Assembly: GCF_016863535.1 (NCBI RefSeq) | Contig: NZ_BOPB01000025.1 | Coordinates: 62,001 to 126,000 of the forward strand | DNA length: 64,000 nt | Source: Micromonospora lutea | GTDB lineage: Bacteria; Actinomycetota; Actinomycetes; Mycobacteriales; Micromonosporaceae | Direction of reading: 5' to 3' | In this document: positions 57,422 through 64,000 of the stretch, piece by piece | Position numbering within the stretch: position 1 is the stretch's first letter | Layout: each line of letters opens with the position of its first letter | The notes under the pieces: model-generated | Told to the model about the DNA's origin: nothing | The model's database searches: none | The model's input: only the letters and a program-made list of their open reading frames with translations | Program-made: the position numbers and the translations under genes

Positions 57422-59131
57422 ATGGGGCGGCTCGTGCTCGGTGAGATGCTGATGCCGCTGTCGGCGATCCCGGCGGAATCCGTCGAGCACGGTGAGGTCT
57501 TCACCCGTCGTTGGATTGTGGATCTGATCCTGGACCTGGCCGGATACACCGCTGATCGTGATCTCGCGGCGCTGGTGGCGGTCGAGCCGGCCAGCGGGGA
57601 GGGTGCTTTTCTGGCCGCGATGGCTGCCCGGGTCAGTGCCTCGTGTCGTAAGCATGACCGGTCTCTGCTGGACGCGAAGCACGCGGTGCGCGCCTTCGAC
57701 CTGCTGGCACCCAACGTGGCGGCCAGCCGCCGGCTCGCCCGGGACGTGTTCGTCGAGGACGGCTGGCCGCTCCCCGAGGCCCGCGAGGTGGCAACGGCAT
57801 GGGTACGGCAGGGTGACTATCTGCTCGATACACACGTCGACAGCGGTGTCGATCTGGTGGTGGGCAATCCGCCGTACGTCCGGTTGGAGGACGTGCCGGC
57901 GGACCGCATGCTGGCCTACCGCGCCGCGTGCCCGACGATGACCGGCAGGTCGGATCTGTATGTCGGCTTCTATGAGCGTGGGCTGCGCTCCCTGAAGCCG
58001 GGCGGGGCGCTGGCGTTCATCTGCGCCGACCGGTGGATGCGTAACCAGTACGGGCGGCAGTTGCGGGAGCTGATCGTCGCCGGCTACAGCGTCGACGTGA
58101 CGGTCACCATGCACGATGTCGACGCGTTCGAGGAGCAGGTTTCTGCCTACCCGGCGATCACCGTGCTTCGGCGTGCTCCCCAGGGTGCGGCGGTGGTGGC
58201 GGATGCCCGGCGTGGTTTCACGGCTCCGGATGCCCCGGAGTTGTTGGAGTGGGTCGCCGATCGGGAGTCGAGGCCACGGGCGGACGACCGGTACGAGATA
58301 GCGAGGCTACCCCACTGGTTCGACGGCGGTGACTCCTGGCCGGCGGGCTCGCCCTCGCGGCTGGCGCTGATCGAAGATCTGAACGACCGCTTCCCGCCGT
58401 TGCAGGACGCGGCGACCGGCACTCGGGTCGGGATCGGTGTGGCCACTGGCGCCGACAGTGTCTTCATCACCACCGGCGCCGACGTCGAGCCGGGGCAGCT
58501 GTTGCCGCTGTCGATGGTCCGCGACACGACGTCGGGGACTCTGCGGTGGTCGGGCCACTACCTGGTCAACCCGTGGAACGCGGACGGGCAACTCGTCAAC
58601 CTGGATGCCCTGCCTCGGCTGCAGGCTTACTACCAGCGGCACGCGGCGGCCCTCAAACGGCGGCACGTCGCCGGCAAACAACCCGCCCACTGGTACCGGA
58701 CGATCGACAAGGTCGACCACTCCCTCGTCGAGCGCCCGAAACTGCTGTTTCCCGACATGAAGAACGCCATCCACCCCGTCCTGGACGAGGGCGGCTTCTA
58801 TCCGCACCACAACCTGTACTACATCATTTCTGCAACCTGGGACCTCCGCGTCCTAGGTGGACTCCTGCTTTCTCGTGTCGCACAAGCCTTTGTAGAGGCC
58901 TACGCCGTTAGGATGCGTGGCGGCACCCTTCGATTCCAAGCCCAGTACCTGCGCCGGATCCGCGTACCCCGGCCCGAGGCCATCTCCGCTGCGGACCGGG
59001 CTGCGCTCGCAACCGCCTTCGACAAGCGGGACAGCCGGGCGGCGACGGAGGTTGCCCTACGGGTGTACGGGATCGACAAACCGGGAGACCTGATCGATGG
59101 ACCAGCAGGCGTTCGAGGAGGCAATCCGTAG
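57422..59131 (+). CDS. Type II N6-adenine DNA methyltransferase (PaeR7I/Eco57I group)
   Basis: A 569-residue methyltransferase. SAM motif I is VAVEPASGEGAFLAAMAARV, and the catalytic motif IV is VDLVVGNPPYVRLEDVPADR with NPPY for N6-adenine transfer. GFYERGLRSLKPGGALAFIC is the next conserved strand. A target-recognition region covers the second half (HYLVNPWNADGQL, LLFPDMKNAIHPVL). It should protect the site cut by the adjoining nuclease, expected CTCGAG. The exact start is uncertain; ATG 57422 precedes the SAM domain by a normal distance. It overlaps the nuclease gene by 35 bases. Confidence 0.9.
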   Translation: MGRLVLGEMLMPLSAIPAESVEHGEVFTRRWIVDLILDLAGYTADRDLAALVAVEPASGEGAFLAAMAARVSASCRKHDRSLLDAKHAVRAFDLLAPNVAASRRLARDVFVEDGWPLPEAREVATAWVRQGDYLLDTHVDSGVDLVVGNPPYVRLEDVPADRMLAYRAACPTMTGRSDLYVGFYERGLRSLKPGGALAFICADRWMRNQYGRQLRELIVAGYSVDVTVTMHDVDAFEEQVSAYPAITVLRRAPQGAAVVADARRGFTAPDAPELLEWVADRESRPRADDRYEIARLPHWFDGGDSWPAGSPSRLALIEDLNDRFPPLQDAATGTRVGIGVATGADSVFITTGADVEPGQLLPLSMVRDTTSGTLRWSGHYLVNPWNADGQLVNLDALPRLQAYYQRHAAALKRRHVAGKQPAHWYRTIDKVDHSLVERPKLLFPDMKNAIHPVLDEGGFYPHHNLYYIISATWDLRVLGGLLLSRVAQAFVEAYAVRMRGGTLRFQAQYLRRIRVPRPEAISAADRAALATAFDKRDSRAATEVALRVYGIDKPGDLIDGPAGVRGGNP

Positions 59132-59816
59132 CTCCTGGGCGGTCCGAGAGTCGCAGGCCGCGAAGAAGCTGCTGTCGGGCAAGACCGACACCGGAGGACG
59201 TGGCGCAGTCACCGGCGGCGCGCATCTCGACGCTCTGACCGAACTGCTGGCCAACGTCTTCCGGGACGCTGGATTTCCGCCGGACGCGGTGCGTTGCAAG
59301 TCCGGCATCGAGCTGCCCGGCTATTTTCGGCCCACAAAGCAGTGGGACCTCGTGGTGCTTCACGAGGAGGAACTGGTTGCGGCCATCGAGCTGAAATCGC
59401 ATGTCGGCCCATCCTTCGGCAACAACTTCAACAACCGCAATGAGGAGGCGATCGGTAGCGCCGTCGATCTGTGGCGAGCCTATGAGCATGGCCTACTCGG
59501 CCGGCTGCGACCGTGGCTCGGCTACGTCCTCCTGGTCGAAGAGGCGAAGGGGTCGACGCGCAAGGGCAGACCAAGGAGCGGTACGTTGCCTATCGACCCT
59601 GCCTTCTCCGACACCTCTTACCTGGACCGTTACGCGATCCTCTGCAAGCGGCTGGTGGACGCAGGATTGTACGACGCCACGTGCCTCGTCACATCCTCGC
59701 GGGAGCCGGATGCGCCCATCCGCCAACCCGACCCGGAGATCGGGTTCGCCGCCTTCGTCGGTTCCATCGCCGCCCGCATCGAGAAGGTCGGCGTGCCCCG
59801 TCCGAGGCTCAACTGA
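59097..59816 (+). CDS. Type II restriction endonuclease, PaeR7I/XhoI family
   Basis: A 239-residue nuclease close in length to PaeR7I (246). It shares with that family TGGRGAVTGGAHLDALTELL, then GYFRPTKQWDLVVLHEEELV and AAIELKSHVGPSFGNNFNNR, followed by NEEAIGSAVDLWRAYEHG. The D...E-x-K core (WDLVVL / AIELKS) is the PD-(D/E)XK active site. PaeR7I and XhoI cut C^TCGAG, which is therefore the predicted site. Such sites exist in this window (for example at 1661, 2615 and 8497), which need protection by the upstream methyltransferase. It begins inside the methyltransferase gene. Confidence 0.93.
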   Translation: MDQQAFEEAIRSSWAVRESQAAKKLLSGKTDTGGRGAVTGGAHLDALTELLANVFRDAGFPPDAVRCKSGIELPGYFRPTKQWDLVVLHEEELVAAIELKSHVGPSFGNNFNNRNEEAIGSAVDLWRAYEHGLLGRLRPWLGYVLLVEEAKGSTRKGRPRSGTLPIDPAFSDTSYLDRYAILCKRLVDAGLYDATCLVTSSREPDAPIRQPDPEIGFAAFVGSIAARIEKVGVPRPRLN

Positions 59817-59876
59817 ACCCACACTCGGGGTGGCACCTGCCGCCGCCCTGAGGGCAATTCCACGCAATGTATTGCC

Positions 59877-60515
59877 TCAGCCCTCGTCCTGCGGCCGTGC
59901 CGTCGGTCCGGCCAGCCCGTGCAGTATGAGGTCGGTGAGGGTCTCCACCACCTGATCGTTGTCGGGTGGGTCGGCGGTGCTGGGCAGCGCGTAGTTGAGC
60001 GTGAGGAGCATCGCGCCGATGGCCGCGGCGACGAGCTCCGGGTCGCCGGGCAGTCGGTGTCCGCGTTCGGCGAGGTACTCCAGGTGCTCGCGGATGGTGT
60101 GGGTCTGCTCCCGCAGGTCGCGCCAGGCGCGGCCCGAGCCGGGGTCGTCGGCCACCATCGACTGGAAGACAGCGATTGCCACCGGGCGGTTGTCGCGCAG
60201 CACGGCCCACGGGGCGGCGAGGTGGTCGCGGAGCTGGTCGCGGTTGGTCAGGTCGTGTTCGCGCGGGTGCTCCATGCCGGCGACGCGCGCGTCGACCGCG
60301 TCTTCCAGCTCGGCGAGGAGCGCCTTGAGCAGCTCCTCCTTGCTGGTGAAGTGCTCGTAGAACGAACCGGTGGCGCGTCCGGCCGTGGCCGTGATGTCAG
60401 TGATCTTCGTGTTGAGGTAGCCGCGCTCGCCGAACAGTCGCCGTGCCGCGTCGAGCAGCGCGGCGCGGGTCTCAGCCGCCTTCGCCTTCCGCGTGGCGGC
60501 CCTCTCCTGCGGCAT
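59877..60515 (-). CDS. TetR-family repressor
   Basis: A 212-residue regulator. KAAETRAALLDAARRLFGER and TKITDITATAGRATGSFYEH with FTSKEELLKALL form the TetR helix-turn-helix. The ligand domain is helical (HLAAPWAVLRDNRPVAIAVF, then PELVAAAIGAMLLTLNYAL). The ATG follows TTGGAGGACGG. It is divergent from a flavin monooxygenase, and a perfect 24-bp dyad lies between them, so it most likely represses both genes until a substrate binds. This is the common TetR-monooxygenase arrangement in drug-modifying pairs. Confidence 0.92.
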   Translation of the reverse strand: MPQERAATRKAKAAETRAALLDAARRLFGERGYLNTKITDITATAGRATGSFYEHFTSKEELLKALLAELEDAVDARVAGMEHPREHDLTNRDQLRDHLAAPWAVLRDNRPVAIAVFQSMVADDPGSGRAWRDLREQTHTIREHLEYLAERGHRLPGDPELVAAAIGAMLLTLNYALPSTADPPDNDQVVETLTDLILHGLAGPTARPQDEG

Positions 60516-60561
60516 CCGTCCTCCAATGGCTGTTGACCCGGACGATAACATCGAACATACT

Positions 60562-60585
60562 TTCACCGAATCAGGATTCGGTGAA
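60562..60585. promoter_or_regulatory. Probable TetR operator (TTCACCGAAT-CAGG-ATTCGGTGAA)
   Basis: A perfect 10-bp inverted repeat with a 4-base spacer in the 90-base divergent gap. It lies 46 bases from the TetR start and 20 bases from the monooxygenase start. Confidence 0.85.
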
Positions 60586-60605
60586 TCTAAGTTCAGGGAG
60601 GCTTC

Positions 60606-61769
60606 ATGCGGACGATCGTGGTCGGCGGCGGAATCGCCGGAGCGGCCGCCGCGCTCGCGCTGCGGCTAGACGGTCACGACGTGACCGTCTACGAGGCGTA
60701 CGAGAACCCGGCCGGGCACGTCGGCGGCCACCTCAGCCTCGCGGTCAACGGCCTGCGCGGTCTGGAGAAGCTCGGCTGCCTGCGCGAGGTGCAGGCGGCC
60801 GGGTACGACATCGAGCGGATGCGCTTCCACAGCGGGAGCGGCCGACGGCTGGGCGACGTGCCGCGACTGCGCCGCCAGGCCGATCCGCTGCGGAGCGTCA
60901 CGATCATGCGGGGACGGCTGGTGGACATCCTGCGGCGCGCGGCCCTCGACGCGGGCGCGCGCATCGTCACCGCCGAACGTCTGGTCGGCATGGTCGAGAC
61001 GCCGGAGAGCGTGACGGCCGAATTCGCCTCCGGTCGACGCGACACCGCAGATCTGCTCGTGGGCGCCGACGGCATCCACTCAACCGTGCGCGGGCTGCTC
61101 GACCCGTCCGCGCCGCGCGCCGAATACGCGGGGCTCTACGGGGTCGCCGGGATCTCCACGATCGAGGATGCCGAAGTCGGCATCTGGAACCTCACCCTCG
61201 CGCGGAACGGTGTCTTCGTCTACAGCACCGTCGACGAGGGGACCGCGTGGTGGGCGGCCCAGGTCGCCGATCCGGTGCCGCCACCACTGCGCGGCGGCGT
61301 CGACGAAGCACACTGGCGACGGCGCCTGCCCGGGCTCTTCCCGGAGGCCGTGCCGGCGGCCGTGCTCGCCGCCACCACGAAGGTGCTCGCCGCAACCCAC
61401 ATGCATGCCTGCGGCCCGATCCGGACGTGGCACAGTGATCGGGTGGTGTTGGTCGGCGACGCCGCTCACCCGGTCGGCGTCGGGCAGGGCGCCTCGATGT
61501 CCATCGAGGACGCCCTGGTGATCGCTGCGGCGCTGCGGACCGTGCCGACGATTCCCGCAGCGCTCGGCGCTTATGCCGCGGAACGCCGCCCACGCATCAC
61601 CCGGCTGCTCAAACACGCCGACGACGCCCGTGGCGGCAAGAAGCCCGGCCCTGTGAAGCGTCACCTGGATGCGGCCATGATGCGCCTGTTTCTCCCGTTC
61701 TACGAGCGGGCCCAGGGCTATCTGTACGACTACGAACCGACCGTGTCCGCAGCGCGCACCGGAGCGTGA
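60606..61769 (+). CDS. FAD-dependent monooxygenase
   Basis: A 387-residue flavin hydroxylase of the PHBH/TetX kind. The dinucleotide fold is RTIVVGGGIAGAAAALALRL. The second FAD motif is TADLLVGADGIHSTVRGLLD (DG motif), and VVLVGDAAHPVGVGQGASMS with IEDALVIAAAL is the GD motif. It uses NAD(P)H and oxygen to hydroxylate an aromatic or antibiotic-like molecule; the substrate is not evident. The ATG follows CAGGGAGGC. It is controlled by the divergent TetR through the dyad at 60562-60585. Confidence 0.92.
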   Translation: MRTIVVGGGIAGAAAALALRLDGHDVTVYEAYENPAGHVGGHLSLAVNGLRGLEKLGCLREVQAAGYDIERMRFHSGSGRRLGDVPRLRRQADPLRSVTIMRGRLVDILRRAALDAGARIVTAERLVGMVETPESVTAEFASGRRDTADLLVGADGIHSTVRGLLDPSAPRAEYAGLYGVAGISTIEDAEVGIWNLTLARNGVFVYSTVDEGTAWWAAQVADPVPPPLRGGVDEAHWRRRLPGLFPEAVPAAVLAATTKVLAATHMHACGPIRTWHSDRVVLVGDAAHPVGVGQGASMSIEDALVIAAALRTVPTIPAALGAYAAERRPRITRLLKHADDARGGKKPGPVKRHLDAAMMRLFLPFYERAQGYLYDYEPTVSAARTGA

Positions 61770-61803
61770 TGTCAGGCAGCGCGCGGCGGCACGGCAGGCC
61801 CGC

Positions 61804-63483
61804 TCAGTCGAAGGTGGGGAGGGTGGGGCCGAGGACGTCGTCGGCGTCGACGATGGTGTACGCGTACCCCTGCTCGGCGAGGAAGCGCTGTCGGTGGGCG
61901 GCGTACTCGGTGTCGATTGTGTCCCGGGAGACGACGGTGTAGAAGTGCGCCTGCCGGCCGTCGGCCTTGGGGCGTAGCACCCGGCCGAGCCGCTGCGCCT
62001 CCTCCTGGCGGGAGCCGAACGTCCCCGACACCTGGATCGCCACCGCCGCCTCCGGCAGGTCGATCGAAAAGTTGCCCACCTTCGAGATCACCAGCGTCCG
62101 CAGCGAGCCGGACCGGAACGCGTCGAAGAGCCGCTCGCGTTCCTTGTTCGTGGTCGAGCCCTGCACGATCGGCGCGTCGAGATATTCGCCGAGCTGGTGC
62201 AACTGGTCGATGTACGCGCCGATGACAAGTGTCTGCTCGTCCGGGTGCCGGTCCACCAGGGCCTTCACCACCGGCAGTTTGGTGCGGGCGGTGGCGGCCA
62301 TCCGGTAACGCTCCTCCGCCTCCGCCGTCGCGTACGACATCCGCTCGGCATCGGTCAGGGTGACGCGTACCTCGACGCACTCGGCGGGGGCGATCCAACC
62401 CTGCGACTCGATGTCCTTCCAGGGCGCGTCGTACCGCTTCGGGCCGATCAGGCTGAAGACGTCGCCTTCGCGGCCGTCCTCGCGTACCAGGGTGGCGGTC
62501 AGGCCCAACCGGCGACGGGCCTGGAGGTCGGCGGTGAAGCGGAAGATCGGCGCGGGCAGCAGGTGCACCTCGTCGTAGACGACCAGGCCCCAGTCGCGCG
62601 CCCCGAACAGGTCCAGGTGGGTGAACGCGCCGCCGCGGCGCGAGGTCAGCACCTGGTACGTGGCGATGGTGACGGGCCGGATCTCCTTGCGCTCGCCCGA
62701 GTACTCGCCGATCTCCTCCTCGGTCAGCGAGGTGCGGGCGATCAGCTCCCGCTTCCACTGCCGGCCCGCCACCGTGTTGGTGACCAGGATCAGCGTGGTC
62801 GCCTTCGCCTCAGCCATCGCCGCCGCGCCGACCAGGGTCTTGCCGGCGCCACAGGGCAGCACCACCACCCCGGACCCGCCGGCCCAGAACGAATCCACGG
62901 CCTCGCGTTGGTACGACCGCAGCGTCCACGGCTTCCCGCCGTCCTTGCCCGCCTCGGCCAGCTCGATCGGGTGCGCCTCCCCGTCGACGTACCCGGCGAG
63001 GTCCTCCGCCGGCCAGCCGAGTTTGAGCAGGGCCTGCTTGAGTCGCCCACGCTCGGACGGGTGCACCGCGATGGTGTCGTCGTCGACGCGGTTGCCGAGC
63101 ATCCCGGCGAGCTTCTTGCTCTTGGCCACCTCGACCAGCACCACCCGGTCGAGGGCACGCAGGACGAGACCGTGCGCCGGATCGTTGGCGAGCTGGAGGC
63201 GGCCGTACCGGTCCATGGTCTCGGCCACGTCGACCAGCAGCGCGTGTGGCACCGGATACCGCGAGTACTTGATCAGAGCGTCGACCACGCCCTCGGCGTC
63301 GTGGCCGGCGGCACGGGCGTTCCACAGCCCGAGCGGCGTCAGTCGGTACGTGTGCACATGCTCAGGCGATCGTTCGAGTTCGGCGAAGGGAGCGATGGCC
63401 ATCCGGCAGGCCTGTGCGTCGGGGTGGTCGATCTCCAGCAGGAGGGTCTTGTCCGATTGCACGATAAGCGGTCCACCACTCAC
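61804..63483 (-). CDS. XPB/Ssl2-type DNA helicase
   Basis: A 559-residue superfamily 2 helicase. The N-terminal damage-recognition-like domain (LEIDHPDAQACRMAIAPFAE) matches bacterial XPB. Helicase motifs are Walker A VVLPCGAGKTLVG, DEVH in LVVYDEVHLLPAP, motif III LGLTATLVREDG, the RED-like VREDGREGD and motif VI EEAQRLGRVLRPK. Bacterial XPB is thought to act in DNA repair or transcription-coupled events. GTG 63483 begins the conserved N-terminus (GGPLIVQSDKTLLLE). It converges on the monooxygenase gene and is divergent from the gene at the right edge. Confidence 0.93.
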   Translation of the reverse strand: MSGGPLIVQSDKTLLLEIDHPDAQACRMAIAPFAELERSPEHVHTYRLTPLGLWNARAAGHDAEGVVDALIKYSRYPVPHALLVDVAETMDRYGRLQLANDPAHGLVLRALDRVVLVEVAKSKKLAGMLGNRVDDDTIAVHPSERGRLKQALLKLGWPAEDLAGYVDGEAHPIELAEAGKDGGKPWTLRSYQREAVDSFWAGGSGVVVLPCGAGKTLVGAAAMAEAKATTLILVTNTVAGRQWKRELIARTSLTEEEIGEYSGERKEIRPVTIATYQVLTSRRGGAFTHLDLFGARDWGLVVYDEVHLLPAPIFRFTADLQARRRLGLTATLVREDGREGDVFSLIGPKRYDAPWKDIESQGWIAPAECVEVRVTLTDAERMSYATAEAEERYRMAATARTKLPVVKALVDRHPDEQTLVIGAYIDQLHQLGEYLDAPIVQGSTTNKERERLFDAFRSGSLRTLVISKVGNFSIDLPEAAVAIQVSGTFGSRQEEAQRLGRVLRPKADGRQAHFYTVVSRDTIDTEYAAHRQRFLAEQGYAYTIVDADDVLGPTLPTFD

Positions 63484-63959
63484 GCCGAATCCTCTCGTCC
63501 GTACGGCTGATCCGGCCGCCGGAGCAGGCGGCTGACCTGCCGCCGGGCGACCATCCAGTCTTGCACGCGGTGGCGGGTGGCGAGAAAGTGCTCGGGTTTG
63601 CGCAACCTCGCTGGTAGTCATGTGCGTCTAGCAGTAGGGGACGAGTTGTCGAGGTCGACGGTCGGTGAGTCGCGTACGAACCACCGTGGTCCTCGCGGTC
63701 GTCATGCCGGTCGGTACCGGTGCGTAGCGCGTTCGATCCACGGTCCGACGGGCCAGGAAGCGGGGGACCTTCCCGTCACCGTGGACAGCCAACGGGGGCG
63801 AGCGGCGCGCCCGGGCCGCACCGGCGACCCCCCAGCCGGGTTGGCCGCTGGACGGCAGGGGTAGGAGCCGAACCCGGATCGGTACCCGACGGTGCTGGTC
63901 GACAGACGTCAAGGGTGACACCCTTGACGTCCAGGGACGGACCGTACGGGGGAGGACAG
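63484..63959. other. Long non-coding gap with a perfect palindrome
   Basis: A 476-base gap. Short frames exist on both strands but none has a good start, ribosome site or recognisable product. The clearest element is the inverted repeat at 63905-63931. The rest is a likely leader and promoter region for the gene at 63960. Confidence 0.5.
63905..63931. promoter_or_regulatory. Perfect 11-bp inverted repeat upstream of the edge gene
   Basis: GACGTCAAGGG-TGACA-CCCTTGACGTC, 28 bases before the start codon at 63960. It could be an operator or a leader hairpin. TTGACG inside the right arm could also be a -35 element. Confidence 0.6.
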
Positions 63960-64000
63960 ATGACTGTTGATCAGGAAGTTGTCCCCAAGCGCGAGCAGGC
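63960..64000 (+). CDS. Start of an unidentified gene (cut by window edge)
   Basis: An ATG with a strong GGGGGAGGAC ribosome site opens MTVDQEVVPKREQA and runs off the window. The ribosome site and spacing make a real start likely. Thirteen codons are too few to name the product. Confidence 0.55.
   Translation, partial: MTVDQEVVPKREQ

Noticed and set aside
57061..57714. 217-codon minus-strand frame upstream of and within the methyltransferase gene
   Set aside because: Ser/Arg/Pro-rich shadow with no ribosome site or domain.
63577..63921. Two overlapping short frames on opposite strands in the last gap
   Set aside because: Neither has a ribosome site, plausible composition or recognisable product; both are probably chance open frames.

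Overview
The window is high-GC actinomycete chromosome, most likely from Micromonospora or a close relative in the Micromonosporaceae. The evidence is the strong G/C bias at third codon positions, many GTG starts, four-base ATGA/GTGA gene overlaps, leaderless promoter signatures (TANNNT followed by 6-7 bases and the start codon), and a gene order that matches from memory the bldG-hppA-topA-tmk region of Streptomyces and its relatives. No rRNA, prophage, IS element or CRISPR array was seen.

1-27.5 kb looks like conserved core. A Tad/Flp pilus operon (Ssd/CpaE-like end, tadA, tadB, tadC, a 55-residue pilin, two TadE-like proteins) is followed by a LURP-one protein and a DEAD-box/DUF1998 helicase. 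The helicase is divergent from bldG (STAS anti-anti-sigma factor) and its anti-sigma kinase. Then come a K+-independent proton-pumping pyrophosphatase, a lipoprotein pair, topoisomerase I, a DUF559 nuclease-like gene framed by two related hairpins, a sugar-lactone-type FAD oxidase with a TetR regulator and a clear operator, an MFS-thymidylate kinase fusion, DNA polymerase III delta prime, a three-gene YbaB/EspC-like set and the PSP1 protein RicT.

27.5-53 kb is a mixed region: a membrane metallophosphoesterase, tRNA-Thr(CGT), a two-component system beside an ABC exporter, a GPP34 protein, small stress and redox enzymes, Hsp20, and a GT9/GT2/HldE-like heptose set. These are followed by a PfpI protein, a NUDIX hydrolase and a fatty-acyl-CoA ligase, an oxidoreductase, a HAD phosphatase, an FKBP isomerase, and bacterial NHEJ (Ku divergent from split LigD ligase and polymerase genes). 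A secreted protein with three internal repeats and a TIGR03089 protein end the region.

53-60 kb is accessory in character. An ArsR-like repressor and an SRPBCC gene start inside one 38-bp perfect palindrome. A DUF899 gene has an apparent 1-nt frameshift in its N-terminus. Then come small DivIVA and GntR genes, a candidate TumE-like toxin-antitoxin pair and a PaeR7I/XhoI-type restriction-modification system (expected site CTCGAG). 60-64 kb has a TetR/FAD-monooxygenase pair with a 24-bp operator, an XPB-type helicase, and the first codons of another gene at the right edge.

Three families of palindromic intergenic repeats recur, mostly between convergent genes, and look like genome-wide bidirectional terminators or REP-like elements.
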